From positions 124,001 through 188,000 of the forward strand of contig NZ_PNFP01000013.1 of assembly GCF_002940685.1 (NCBI RefSeq): 64,000 bases of DNA, in the 5' to 3' direction. Positions 32,401 through 41,548 of the stretch are shown here, in pieces. The DNA is from Ensifer adhaerens. Lineage in GTDB: Bacteria; Pseudomonadota; Alphaproteobacteria; Rhizobiales; Rhizobiaceae. The position numbers were made by a program, and so were the translations under genes. Position 1 is the first letter of the stretch, and the number at the start of each line of letters is the position of its first letter. The notes under the pieces were generated by a model that saw only the letters and a program-made list of their open reading frames with translations, made no database searches and was not told where the DNA came from.

Positions 32401-33840
32401 TCAGCCGCCGAAGGCCGACTGTTGGGCGAGCTTGAGAAACCACGCGGGAAACAGACCGATGCCAACCGTTCCGGCGGCCGTGACGACGAGAGCAGCGCCG
32501 ACCATGGGCGTCAGTGCCGGCTCGAACGCCCGATCCGGTTCGCGCATGAACATCACCATGACGATGCGGATGTAAAAATAGGCGGCGACGGCGCTCAAGA
32601 GCACTGCGATCACGGCCAGGAGCACGAAACCGCGCTCGACGAGCGCGACCAGCACGTAGAACTTGGCAAAAAAGCCGGCCGTTGGCGGTATGCCCGCCAG
32701 CGAAAACAGATAGAGCAACATCAACAGCGCCAGCCCCGGATGCAGCTTGGCGAAACCGGCATAGTCCTCGATAATCTCGCCTGAGAAATTACCGTTTCGC
32801 ATCATGATGACGGCGCCGAAGATGCCGAGATTCATGAAGGTGTAGATCAGAAGGTAGAGCATCACGCTGGCGATCCCATCGGCACCGCCGGCCACGATGC
32901 CCAAAATGGCAAAGCCAGCATGGGCGATGCTGGAATAGGCGAGCAGGCGCTTGAAGTTATCCTGCACCAGCGCCACGAAACTGCCGAGCGCCATCGTCAC
33001 CACCGCGATAACGGCCAAGATGATCCAGACGTTGGAGCTTGCGACCAACGGGTTGAGGAACACGCGCAGGATCACCGCGAAGCCCGCCGCCTTGGGGCCG
33101 ACGGACATGAAGGCGGTAATCGTCGTCGGTGCACCCTCGTAGACATCCGGCACCCACATGTGGAACGGCACTGCGCCGATCTTGAAGACCAGTCCGGCAA
33201 CGATGAAGACCACCGCAAGCAGCAAGCCCGGATCGAGCGGATCACCGGTGACTGCCGCCGCCATCCGATCCAGTTGGGTCGTGCCGGTAAGGCCGTAGAC
33301 CAGCGAGACGCCGTAAAGGAAAATCCCGGTCGAGACCGCGCCGAGGATCACGTATTTTAGCGCCGCCTCGTTTGAGCGCTGTTCGCGCCTGAGGAAGCCG
33401 GTCAGCACGTAGGTACAGAGCACCATCAGTTCGAGACCGACATAGATCGACAGGAGATCGGTCGCAGACGCCATGATCATCATACCGGCAAGCGCAAGGA
33501 GCAGCAGGACGTAGTATTCGCTGCCGCCGATCCCTTCGATGTCGGCATAGTTCCGCGAGAGCAGGAACGTGAGCAGGATCGATAGGTAGAACAGTGACTT
33601 GAAGAAGATGGAGAAGGGGTCGGCGACGAACATGCCCGTATAGGCCGGCTGCGTTCCATCTGAGACTGTGAATGTTGCCAGAACGGCAAGCAGCACCACA
33701 GCGACCGAAGCCCAGACGAGGACGGCGTCCTGTCCCTTCGGTGCGAACTGTCCGGCGATCAAAAGGATGCAGGCCCCTACAATCACGATGATCTCGGGCA
33801 GGCTTGCGAGGATCGACGGAAGGAGCGCCGCTGCAGTCAT
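32401..33840 (-). CDS. nuoN: NADH-quinone oxidoreductase subunit N
   Basis: A 479-residue antiporter-like pumping subunit with about 14 helices. The key TM5 Glu is in IYVGLELMVLCTYVL, the TM7 Lys in VFKIGAVPFHMWVPDVYEGAPT, and the TM12 Lys in PPTAGFFAKFYVLVA. The start overlaps the nuoM stop by four bases. Of the four antiporter-like proteins in this locus it is the one nearest the quinone module in canonical complex I. It precedes nuoA in the operon, not the usual end position. Confidence 0.95.
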   Translation of the reverse strand: MTAAALLPSILASLPEIIVIVGACILLIAGQFAPKGQDAVLVWASVAVVLLAVLATFTVSDGTQPAYTGMFVADPFSIFFKSLFYLSILLTFLLSRNYADIEGIGGSEYYVLLLLALAGMMIMASATDLLSIYVGLELMVLCTYVLTGFLRREQRSNEAALKYVILGAVSTGIFLYGVSLVYGLTGTTQLDRMAAAVTGDPLDPGLLLAVVFIVAGLVFKIGAVPFHMWVPDVYEGAPTTITAFMSVGPKAAGFAVILRVFLNPLVASSNVWIILAVIAVVTMALGSFVALVQDNFKRLLAYSSIAHAGFAILGIVAGGADGIASVMLYLLIYTFMNLGIFGAVIMMRNGNFSGEIIEDYAGFAKLHPGLALLMLLYLFSLAGIPPTAGFFAKFYVLVALVERGFVLLAVIAVLLSAVAAYFYIRIVMVMFMREPDRAFEPALTPMVGAALVVTAAGTVGIGLFPAWFLKLAQQSAFGG

Positions 33841-35312
33841 GGGCCGTTACCCCTATCGTGGACCTGCTGCAGAAGATGCGTGACCGAGCTGTCGATGATG
33901 GCAAGAAAGGGCTTGGGGTAGAGCCCGACCCAGAACACGAAGACGGCGAGTGGCAGGATCGCGGCCATCTCGCGGCCGTTGACATCACGAACCTTGAACC
34001 GCGCACCGACGGTCGCCGGACCAAGCGCCACTTTCCGGTACATGCCAAGCAGATAGGCCGCGCTCAGCAACGCGCCCAACACGGCGACTGCGCCGAGGGC
34101 GAGGTTGGCCGCAAAGCCACCCGACAACACCAGCAACTCGCCGACGAACGCGTTCGTTCCCGGCAACGCCATCGACGACAGCACGAACAGCGCCAGGAAC
34201 CCGGTGTAGACCGGCGCGACCTTCATCAAGCCGCCATAGTCGGCGATGCTGCGGGTGTGGGTGCGCTCGTAGATCAGGCCAACGAACAGAAACAGGGCGC
34301 CTGTCGTCACGCCATGATTGAACATCTGCAGAATGCTGCCCTGGAGCCCGAGCGGGTTCAGGGCAAAAATCCCAAGCGTCACGAAACCCATATGGCTGAT
34401 ACTGGAATAGGCTACCAGCTTCTTCAGGTCGTCCTGCGCCAGTGCCAGCAGGCCGCCATAGACGATCGCGAGTGCGGAAAGCGCCATCATCAGGGTCGAG
34501 TAGTAAACCGAGGCCTCCGGCAGCATTGGCAGCGAGAACCTCAGGAAGCCATAGGCCCCCATCTTAAGGAGTACACCGGCAAGGATGATGCTGCCCGCCG
34601 TCGGAGCCTGCACATGAGCGTCCGGCAACCAGGTATGGAGCGGGACCATCGGCACCTTGACCGCGAACGCGACGAGGAAGGCAAAAAACAGCCAGGACTG
34701 AATGTCGAACGGCAGGTCGAGTGCCATCAAGGCGAGGATGTCGAAGGTCCTGCCACCCTCGAAGTAAAGAACGATAACGCCGATCAGGAACAGGAGGCTG
34801 CCCGCTAGGGTGTAGAGGAAGAACTTGAACGCCGCATAGACGCGGCCGTCGCCGCCCCAGACCCCGATGATCAGATACATCGGTATCAGCATCGCCTCCC
34901 AGCAGACATAGAACAGAAACAGGTCGAGCGCCGTAAATACACCCAGCATCAGGGTCTGCATGGCGAGCAGGCTGACCATGAACTGCTTCACCTTGCGGTC
35001 GATGGCGATCCATGAGGCGAGTACCGAGATCCAGCCCAGCAGTGCGGTCAGGAACACAAAAAGTGCGCTGATCCCGTCGACGCCGAGCGCAAATGTAATA
35101 CCAAGCGTCGGCACCCACGGCTGCTTCTCGACGAACTGCATCTCCGAGGTCCCGGCATCGAAACCGGAAAGCATCGCAATGGCGAGCGCCAGGTCGAGCA
35201 AGGTGAAGCCGAACGCTGCCCATCGCACCCAATCGTCGCTGCGCAGGAACATCAGGAACGCTGCCCCGGCGGCAGGTACGAAGACGATCAGGCTGAGCAG
35301 TGGGAACGCCAT
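33837..35312 (-). CDS. nuoM: NADH-quinone oxidoreductase subunit M
   Basis: A 491-residue antiporter-like pumping subunit. The NuoM-specific pattern is clear: TM5 Glu in FYVCWEAMLIPMYLIIGVWGG, TM7 Lys in AFAVKVPMVPLHTWLPDAHVQAPT, and the TM12 Glu typical of NuoM in LPGTNAFVGELLVLSG. The start was set at ATG 35312 (MAFPLLSLI), eight bases after the NuoL-like gene; the open frame upstream belongs to that gene on another frame. It ends with a four-base overlap into nuoN. Confidence 0.95.
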   Translation of the reverse strand: MAFPLLSLIVFVPAAGAAFLMFLRSDDWVRWAAFGFTLLDLALAIAMLSGFDAGTSEMQFVEKQPWVPTLGITFALGVDGISALFVFLTALLGWISVLASWIAIDRKVKQFMVSLLAMQTLMLGVFTALDLFLFYVCWEAMLIPMYLIIGVWGGDGRVYAAFKFFLYTLAGSLLFLIGVIVLYFEGGRTFDILALMALDLPFDIQSWLFFAFLVAFAVKVPMVPLHTWLPDAHVQAPTAGSIILAGVLLKMGAYGFLRFSLPMLPEASVYYSTLMMALSALAIVYGGLLALAQDDLKKLVAYSSISHMGFVTLGIFALNPLGLQGSILQMFNHGVTTGALFLFVGLIYERTHTRSIADYGGLMKVAPVYTGFLALFVLSSMALPGTNAFVGELLVLSGGFAANLALGAVAVLGALLSAAYLLGMYRKVALGPATVGARFKVRDVNGREMAAILPLAVFVFWVGLYPKPFLAIIDSSVTHLLQQVHDRGNGP

Positions 35313-35320
35313 CACACCCC

Positions 35321-37096
35321 CTACTGCCACACGACGGCAGAAACGGCGATCGCCGCGATCACGCCTGCGATCATCGCCAGCGCATAATGCGTGATGACGC
35401 CGGTCTGCAGCCGACGCAGCGCGCCGCCGGCAACAAGGATGGTGCGGGCGAAGCCATTGACGGCGGCGTCGATGCCATGGAGATCGACCCGCAATCCTGC
35501 GCGCGCCGTCCCGTGCAGCAGCGGCAGCGCCACTGTGTCGGACACATTGCTCACCGCCTTTTCGTAGCGCGCCAGCGGTTTCTCGGCGAGCCACAGGAAG
35601 GCCCGCGCGCCCTTGCGGTAGAACCAGTCCGTGTCGATGCTGATTGTATTTTCCGGATCGAGCGCTTTCAGGAACAGAACGAAGCCCAGTGCAGTAAACA
35701 TCAGCAAACCAAGGCTCTCGGTGACATGCGCGCCTGTATAGGGTTCGAAGGCGACCGGATAGGGAAGGAGCGCATAGAGCGGTCCCGGGAACACGCCAAT
35801 CGCGATGCACAGCAGTGCCGCCATACCCATGGCGACCAGCATGTTGCGGGGCGGCTCCCGCGCCTCCAGCTTTCGATCGGCCCCAAAGAACATGTAGTAC
35901 GGCAGCTTGAGGCCGGTGTGCAGGAACGTGCCTGCCGACGCCATCGTGAGTACCAGAACCACGAGCGCCCGATGGTCCTGTCCGGCGGCAGCTATCACCA
36001 TCGACTTGGTGACAAAACCCGAGAAGAACGGAAAGGCCGAGATCGCGAAGGCGCCGACCATGTAGAGAGCAACCGTCAGCGGCATGGTTTTGTAAAGTCC
36101 GCCGAGCTCGGTGAGTTTACGCCGCCCGGTGACCTCGATCACCGCCCCTGCCCCCATGAAGAGAAGCGCCTTGTAGAGGATGTGAGCGAAGGCGTGGCTG
36201 GTGGCTCCGTTCACCGCCATTTCCGTGCCGATGCCGATGCCAGCCACCATGTAACCCACCTGGCTGACGATGTGATAGGCAAGCAGTCGCCGACAGTCGT
36301 TCTCAAGCACCGCGTAGATGACGCCGTAGAGCGCCATCACAGCACCGAGCCAGACGAGAAGCTCGGTCCCGGGGAAGGCGCGCGCCAGCACGTACACGGC
36401 CGTCTTGGTGGTGAAGGCGCTCATGAACACCGCCCCGGTGACGGTCGCCTCGGGGTAGGCGTCCGTCAGCCAGGCGTTCAGCGGCGGGACCGCGGCATTC
36501 AGCAAAAAGCCCGCAAGGATCATATAGCCGCCCGTATCCATTGTTCCTGAGGCAACGCCGCCCGCGATCGGCCCGAAGAGCAGCGAGCCTGCGGCGAGCC
36601 CGTGGAGGACGATGCCGCCGAGCAAAGCGACGCCGCCCGTGATATGCACCATCAGATATCGGAACGCCGCGCGGATCGCCCGTTCGCCCCCTTGCGCGAA
36701 GACCAGATAGGCCGAGGCAAACGCCATGCCCTCCCAGAAGAGGTAGAGGGTCAGATAGTCGCCGGCAAACACCACCCCCAACGCGCTGCCGACATACACG
36801 AAGGCCGCCACATGCTGGCCGGCTCGCGGCAGGTGCAAGGCGTAGACCATACCGATCAGCGCCATGATGGTGAAAACGGTGGCAAAGACGATGCTGAGCC
36901 TATCGACCTTCGCGAACAGGATTTCCTGCCCGATGAAGTGCCCCGCACCATAGTTGCCGGGCTCCAATGTGAGCACCGCGACGATCGCCAAAACCGGGAT
37001 CAGCACCACGTAGGTCTTGCGGATCGGTCCCTTCAGGAACGGGATCGGCGCGGCGCCGAGAATGAACAGGAGGGCGGGATGGACGAAGTCAATCAT
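35321..37096 (-). CDS. nuoL: NuoL-like antiporter subunit with lengthened lateral-helix region
   Basis: A 591-residue antiporter-like protein in the NuoL position. The C-terminus has the NuoL-specific lateral arm: TDWFYRK near residue 500, a long amphipathic region, then LRRLQTGVITHYALAM and a last helix. TDWFYRK to LQTG spans about 77 residues, where I recall about 50 in ordinary NuoL, so the arm appears about 25 residues longer. The TM5 Glu (LFWEGMAFASAYLV) and TM12 Lys (SGFVTKSMV) are kept, but the TM7 position that is Lys in other subunits reads Asn (FLLNAAVPPLNAWL), and the adjacent His of the PLHxWLP motif is also Asn. It overlaps the small gene upstream by eight bases. Databases may call such proteins MrpD-like. 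Confidence 0.85.
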   Translation of the reverse strand: MIDFVHPALLFILGAAPIPFLKGPIRKTYVVLIPVLAIVAVLTLEPGNYGAGHFIGQEILFAKVDRLSIVFATVFTIMALIGMVYALHLPRAGQHVAAFVYVGSALGVVFAGDYLTLYLFWEGMAFASAYLVFAQGGERAIRAAFRYLMVHITGGVALLGGIVLHGLAAGSLLFGPIAGGVASGTMDTGGYMILAGFLLNAAVPPLNAWLTDAYPEATVTGAVFMSAFTTKTAVYVLARAFPGTELLVWLGAVMALYGVIYAVLENDCRRLLAYHIVSQVGYMVAGIGIGTEMAVNGATSHAFAHILYKALLFMGAGAVIEVTGRRKLTELGGLYKTMPLTVALYMVGAFAISAFPFFSGFVTKSMVIAAAGQDHRALVVLVLTMASAGTFLHTGLKLPYYMFFGADRKLEAREPPRNMLVAMGMAALLCIAIGVFPGPLYALLPYPVAFEPYTGAHVTESLGLLMFTALGFVLFLKALDPENTISIDTDWFYRKGARAFLWLAEKPLARYEKAVSNVSDTVALPLLHGTARAGLRVDLHGIDAAVNGFARTILVAGGALRRLQTGVITHYALAMIAGVIAAIAVSAVVWQ

Positions 37097-37343
37097 AATA
37101 GTCCTCGCGCCGCATGAGGCCGACCTGGTGGCCGAGGAACTTGGAAACGAAAATGATGAGCACGCAGGAGCCGAAGCCGTAGACGGCCGACCAGCCGGGC
37201 AAGCGGTCCCACAGATATTCGGCGTGTTCGCGCGGAACCAGGAAATCTGCGGCGACGATCAAAACGAGCACGAGATAGAGCAACCGGCGGCGAGACCGCG
37301 CGTAGCCCTCGTCGCCAAAGAAATCGACGATGTGCCTGATCAT
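37089..37343 (-). CDS. Small two-helix membrane protein embedded in the nuo operon
   Basis: An 84-residue protein that I cannot name. It has a basic N-terminal segment (YARSRRRLLY), one hydrophobic helix (LVLVLIVAADFLV), a hydrophilic loop PREHAEYLWDRLPGW, a second helix (VYGFGSCVLIIFVSKFLG) and an acidic end (MRREDYYD). Its start overlaps the stop of the extra antiporter-like gene (ATGA) and its end overlaps the NuoL-like start by eight bases, so its position between two pumping-subunit genes is translationally locked. It could be an accessory subunit joining the extra pump module to the rest of the membrane arm; this is inference from position alone. Confidence 0.8.
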   Translation of the reverse strand: MIRHIVDFFGDEGYARSRRRLLYLVLVLIVAADFLVPREHAEYLWDRLPGWSAVYGFGSCVLIIFVSKFLGHQVGLMRREDYYD

Positions 37344-38803
37344 CTGACAACTCCTTCCGCCAAGGCGATGAAATAGCCGGGGAAGATGCCCATCAGCACC
37401 GACAGGGCAGCGGTCGCGACCAGCGGGATCGTTACCAGCGGAATTTCCCGGACAGGCTTAACCCCTCCCGGCGCCTCTGCTCCGAAGAAGGCGGTATAGC
37501 TCACCGGCAGGAAGTAGGCGGCGTTCAGGACGGAGCTTGCCAGCAGGACGACCAGGAAGGCCATCTCGCCCGCTTCGACCGAGCCAAGCGTCAGGTACCA
37601 TTTGCTGACGAAACCCGCGGTTGGCGGCACGCCGATCATGCTGAGCGAGGCAACGAAAAATGCACCCATCGTCCACGGCAGCCGTCTGCCGATGCCGGCC
37701 ATGTCGCTGATGTTGCGTTTTCCCGAGGCGCAGTAGATCGACCCGGCGCAGAAGAAGAGCGTGATCTTGGAAAAGGCGTGCACGGCAATATGAATGATGC
37801 CGCCGATCATCGCGACGGGAGACAGAAGCACCGCGCCCAGCACCACGTAGGAGAGCTGACTCACCGTCGAATAGGCGAGCCGCGCCTTCAGGTCGTCCCG
37901 CGTCAGAGCGTAGATCGACGCCATAAGGATGGTGAAGGAGACGAGATAAGCCGTAGCGATGCCGAGCCCCAGCCTTGCGACCAGCTCCACGCCGAAGACA
38001 TCAAACACCAACCGCAACACGCAAAACACGCCCATCTTGACCACCGCCACGGCATGCAAGAGCGCGCTCACCGGCGTCGGCGCAACCATTGCGGCAGGTA
38101 GCCAGGCGTGCATCGGCATCACGGCGGCCTTGGCGAAGCCGAAAAGGTAGCAGAAATAGATGATCGTCAGCAGCGGCGCGGAGGCATCCACCCTTGCCAG
38201 CAGCCCTCCCGGTACAAAATCGAGCGATCCGGCAATCTGGTAGGTCAGCGCCAACGCGGCGAGAAGCACGCTCTTCGATGCGCCCATCAGGTAGACAAGA
38301 TACTTTCGGCTGCCTGCCCAGGCCTCTTCGTCCTCGTGGTGGTAGACGAGCGGATAGGTCACGAGGCTCAGCACCTCGTAGAAGATCACCAGCGTGAACA
38401 GATTGGCTGCGAAGGCGCCGCCGACCGCGGCGGCGAGACTGGTGGCGAAGCAGGCGAAGAAACGGGTCTGCGCGTGCTCGTTCAGGTGCCGCATGTAGCC
38501 GATGGAATAGACCGCTGCGACGATCCACAGGAGCGACGACACGGTGGCAAACACCATGCCGAGCGCATCGACACGGAAAGCGAAGGCGATGCCCGGCAGG
38601 ATCTCGAACAGGCGCAGATCGAGAGTACCGCCCGAAAGCACCGTGGGTGCCATCGAGATGACGATCGCGAACATGACGACCGCGGCGAGCGGCGAAACGG
38701 CATCCCGAATTCTGTCGTGCTTGTTCAAAAGGAGAACTGCAACTGCCGCCAGCCCTGCGACGGCGACGGCAAGTAGCGGCCGGATTGATAGCACCGGATC
38801 CAA
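37340..38803 (-). CDS. Extra antiporter-like (MrpD/NuoM/NuoL-type) complex I subunit
   Basis: A 487-residue proton-translocating-type membrane protein, the fourth antiporter-like subunit of the locus. The pump residues are complete: Glu in VIFYEVLSLVTYPLVYHHE (TM5), Lys and His in FGFAKAAVMPMHAWLPAAMVAPTPVSALLHA (TM7-8), Lys in PPTAGFVSKWYLTLG (TM12). No lateral arm is present: it ends soon after GIFPGYFIALAEG. It starts four bases after nuoK and overlaps the small two-helix gene. By sequence it could be called MrpD-like, but its place inside nuo and the lack of other mrp genes argue that it is part of complex I. Confidence 0.88.
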   Translation of the reverse strand: MDPVLSIRPLLAVAVAGLAAVAVLLLNKHDRIRDAVSPLAAVVMFAIVISMAPTVLSGGTLDLRLFEILPGIAFAFRVDALGMVFATVSSLLWIVAAVYSIGYMRHLNEHAQTRFFACFATSLAAAVGGAFAANLFTLVIFYEVLSLVTYPLVYHHEDEEAWAGSRKYLVYLMGASKSVLLAALALTYQIAGSLDFVPGGLLARVDASAPLLTIIYFCYLFGFAKAAVMPMHAWLPAAMVAPTPVSALLHAVAVVKMGVFCVLRLVFDVFGVELVARLGLGIATAYLVSFTILMASIYALTRDDLKARLAYSTVSQLSYVVLGAVLLSPVAMIGGIIHIAVHAFSKITLFFCAGSIYCASGKRNISDMAGIGRRLPWTMGAFFVASLSMIGVPPTAGFVSKWYLTLGSVEAGEMAFLVVLLASSVLNAAYFLPVSYTAFFGAEAPGGVKPVREIPLVTIPLVATAALSVLMGIFPGYFIALAEGVVR

Positions 38804-38807
38804 GCCG

Positions 38808-39110
38808 CTATCCTTTCATCGTCGTCACGTCGTCGATCTTGAGGGTGGGCTTGTTCCTCACGAGGGCGACCAGAATGCCGAGGGCGACGGCAACCTCCGC
38901 CGCGGTGATGGCGATGACGAAGATCGCGAAAATCTGCCCGCGAAAATCATCGTAATACCGCCCAAAGGCAATGAAATTGATGTTGACCGAGTTGAGCATC
39001 AACTCCAGCGACATCAGCACGACCAGGATATTGCGCCTGAGCAGCACACCTGCGGATCCGATCCCGAAGAGGACCACGGCGAGCGATAAGTACCACCAGA
39101 GCGGAACCAT
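38808..39110 (-). CDS. nuoK: NADH-quinone oxidoreductase subunit K
   Basis: A 100-residue three-helix subunit. Conserved features are the Glu in [18 protein letters not shown] (second helix) and the Glu in [19 protein letters not shown] (third helix), both in the proton path. ATG at 39110 shares one base with the nuoJ stop (TGATG), with GGAG eight bases upstream. Confidence 0.95.
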   Translation of the reverse strand: MVPLWWYLSLAVVLFGIGSAGVLLRRNILVVLMSLELMLNSVNINFIAFGRYYDDFRGQIFAIFVIAITAAEVAVALGILVALVRNKPTLKIDDVTTMKG

Positions 39111-39610
39111 CACCTGGTCTCCTTGCGAGCCAGGACGATGGCACCGACGAGTGCTGCCAGAAGAATGATCGAAGCGACTTCGAACGGCAGGAGATAGTCG
39201 GCGAAAAGTGTCGTGCTGAGTTGCCTGACTTGATCGCCGCCGTGCTGCGCGCTCGGCGCAACCGCGGAAAAGCGGCCGCTCCAGAGCAGCAGTGCAAGCA
39301 TCTCGATCCCAAGCAGGAAGAGCAGGGTCAGGGCGGGCAGGTTTCGCCCCGGCACAAACCGCTGCAATACCGCTTCGCGCACATCGATCATCATGATCAC
39401 GAACAGGAAGAGGACCATGATGGCGCCGACATAAACGAAGATCTGCACCACTGCGAGCAGCGGTGCTTCAAGCAGGACGAAGATTGCCGAAATTTGCAGG
39501 AAACACGCCATGAGCGCCAACGCGCTATGAACAGGGTTCCGTGCCAGGACGACTGTCAGGGCAGTAACCACCGCCCCCGTAGCAAACAGTAGGAAGAACC
39601 CCTGGCCCAT
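39110..39610 (-). CDS. nuoJ: NADH-quinone oxidoreductase subunit J
   Basis: A 166-residue, five-helix subunit and the first gene of the minus-strand nuo operon. The conserved third helix reads [26 protein letters not shown], with the pi-bulge region YVGAIMVLF. The start was set at ATG 39610 ([10 protein letters not shown]) because GGGAGAGG lies eight bases upstream; a longer frame opens nine codons earlier. It is divergent from a flavin monooxygenase gene across 376 bp. Confidence 0.94.
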   Translation of the reverse strand: MGQGFFLLFATGAVVTALTVVLARNPVHSALALMACFLQISAIFVLLEAPLLAVVQIFVYVGAIMVLFLFVIMMIDVREAVLQRFVPGRNLPALTLLFLLGIEMLALLLWSGRFSAVAPSAQHGGDQVRQLSTTLFADYLLPFEVASIILLAALVGAIVLARKETR

Positions 39611-39986
39611 TGACGCAGCCTCTCCCGCGCGAACCATTCCGCGGCGCGTGACGGCCGGATTTCAGGGAGCGCCGCACTTCAGTTGCGTTTATAAATTGTG
39701 CCCCAAGGAACGATTTTTCACAAGAATATTGTCTGCAACTGAGCTGAATGAGGCAGCATGGGCAGTCTTTGCGATCTTCCGTATTGGCTTTTGCGCCAAT
39801 CCCTTGTGAGCTCAATCCCTCACCGAGGGCATGCGCCTGTCCGCAGTCGGAGCTTTGCCGCTGCTCTCTGGGGTCTGCTGACGGCTCACGACCGGGTGCA
39901 TGGGCGGAAGGCTCCGAAGGCGGCGGCCTGCCACTTGCTCCCCAGCCTTTGCCGAAATATTCTCCGTTGACGGGAGCGATCGTCGC
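39611..39986. promoter_or_regulatory. Divergent nuoJ / monooxygenase promoter region with inverted repeats
   Basis: No gene is visible in these 376 bases. Two dyads stand out. TCAGTTGC (39679-39686) and GCAACTGA (39735-39742) are perfect inverted halves 48 bp apart. ATTGGC-N6-GCCAAT (39783-39800) is an 18-bp operator-like element nearer the monooxygenase gene. On the minus strand TTGTGA, 17 bases, CACAAT just above TTATAA could be a weak nuo promoter. I found no FixK/FNR-type TTGAT-N4-ATCAA box. Confidence 0.4.
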
Positions 39987-41096
39987 GTGGATACCAATGT
40001 CGTGATCGTCGGCGCCGGGCCGGCTGGCCTCGCGGTCGGCGCCTGCCTGACACGGGCGGGGCTCGAGTTCATCATCCTTGAGAAGGCGCGGGAGATCGCG
40101 CCGGCCTGGCGACGCCATTACCGACGCCTGCATCTGCATACGGTCAAAGCGTTCTCCTCGTTGCCGCATATGCCATTCCCGAAGGACTATCCGCGCTACG
40201 TGCCGCGCGAGAAGATGGTCGAGTATCTCGACGCCTACGCCGAACGTTTCGAGCTGCGACCGCACTTCGGCGAGACGGTCACCTCCATCCGCCGCGAGAA
40301 TGGCAACTACTTGGTCGAGACCGGAACGAAGACCGTGTCCGCGCGCCATGTCGTCATCGCCAGCGGCAACAATGCTGAGCCCTTCGTTGCCGACCCGCCC
40401 GGGATCGAAACCTTCAACGGCAGGCGGTTGCACAGCGCTGAGTATACCGATGCCCTCCCCTTCACCGGCCAATCAGTGCTGGTTGTCGGCATGGGCAACA
40501 CCGGCGCTGAAATCGCGCTCGACCTTGCCGAGCGTGGTGCCCATCCAACCCTGTCGGTACGCAACGGCGTCCACATCGTGCCGCGCCAGCTCTTCGGCAT
40601 ACCGATCCAGATGATTGCAATGGCCACCCGGCTACTGCCGCGAGCGGTGAACGACAGGCTGTTCCCGATCATCCTCGACCTTGCCCTGGGCAGGTCCGAA
40701 GAATACGGCATCGTCAGGCCAAAGCAGGGCATCCTCGAGCAGGTCGCCGCCGGGCGCATCCCGGTCATCGATGTCGGCACGGTGGCGGCGATCAAGTCCG
40801 GCAACATCAGGGTGGCACCCGCCATCCAGCGTTTCACCGAGCGCGGCGCCATCTTTGTTTCCGGCGGAGAGGCAGAGTTCGACAGTGTCATCCTCGCCAC
40901 AGGCTACCGGCCGAGTTTGGAAAAATTCCTGCCTGCGCACTTGCGACCCGGCAAGAGCGGCGTCACCCGGCAGTCCGCCGAGCTCGGCCTCTATCTCGTC
41001 GGCTTCCATAATCCGGTCACCGGCCTGCTTCGGGAAATCGGCAGAGAGGCGGCCGCGGTGACCGCCAACATCGAGCGACGAAGCCGCAAAGGATAA
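39987..41096 (+). CDS. Flavin-containing monooxygenase / NAD(P)-binding oxidoreductase
   Basis: A 369-residue flavoprotein of the FMO/YUCCA-like class, which oxygenates small nucleophiles using FAD and NADPH. The FAD site is VVIVGAGPAGLAVGACL at residue 5; the NADPH site is VLVVGMGNTGAEIALDLAERGA near residue 175; the late motif ILATGYRPSLEKFLP near residue 305 is characteristic. The linking part LHLHTVKAFSSLPHMPFPKDYPRYVPREKMVEYLDAY matches YUCCA-like bacterial FMOs, which have been proposed in indole-acetate type reactions in plant-associated bacteria; the substrate here is unknown. GTG at 39987 follows CGGGAG by about ten bases. It stands alone between nuo and gene-poor DNA. Confidence 0.88.
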   Translation: MDTNVVIVGAGPAGLAVGACLTRAGLEFIILEKAREIAPAWRRHYRRLHLHTVKAFSSLPHMPFPKDYPRYVPREKMVEYLDAYAERFELRPHFGETVTSIRRENGNYLVETGTKTVSARHVVIASGNNAEPFVADPPGIETFNGRRLHSAEYTDALPFTGQSVLVVGMGNTGAEIALDLAERGAHPTLSVRNGVHIVPRQLFGIPIQMIAMATRLLPRAVNDRLFPIILDLALGRSEEYGIVRPKQGILEQVAAGRIPVIDVGTVAAIKSGNIRVAPAIQRFTERGAIFVSGGEAEFDSVILATGYRPSLEKFLPAHLRPGKSGVTRQSAELGLYLVGFHNPVTGLLREIGREAAAVTANIERRSRKG

Positions 41097-41548
41097 CTGC
41101 CGCGATATGTCTGCGTTTGTGGTGGATGCGCGTGCAGAGGAGCGGACTACTCCAGTTGCAGACGACATCGCAGAAGCGCATTTGTTGCGACGACGAATTG
41201 CCCGTCCCCACCGATACCAATTGCCGAGACGGGCGACGACGCCTGCGGATCCCAGGCAATCGACAATAGTCTCAAACGGGACCCCGCGTAGACCGCGCTG
41301 ACGCTTGCCCGCCAAGCGAAAGGAGCACGACGGGCCGATCAGCCGTCTAGGTCTACCCGCGATGTGAACCATGGACGATTTGGCACACCGTGATCGTCCA
41401 AAATCACTCGTTTGGGGTATGGCGATCGTCCCGATCTGCACTTAGAACCTGGCGCACGGTGGCAGCCGTTGGGATATTCGGTGTGCCGATACGAGGCGGC
41501 ACGCTCGAATATCCCTCGCCTGCGCTCGTTCGACAATTCGGGTGAAAC
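41097..41548. other. Gene-poor stretch after the monooxygenase gene
   Basis: No convincing gene. A perfect 8-bp inverted repeat (TGGACGAT at 41372-41379, ATCGTCCA at 41393-41400) with a 13-base spacer is present and unexplained. Short open frames here lack ribosome sites and family patterns. Confidence 0.45.

Noticed and set aside
37340-38803. Stand-alone Mrp Na+/H+ antiporter locus
   Set aside because: The protein is MrpD-like, but no mrpA, B, C, E, F or G genes are present and it is translationally linked to nuo genes, so an extra complex I subunit is the better reading.
39640-39986. FixK/FNR box upstream of nuoJ
   Set aside because: I searched the region by eye for TTGAT-N4-ATCAA-like sequences and found none convincing.
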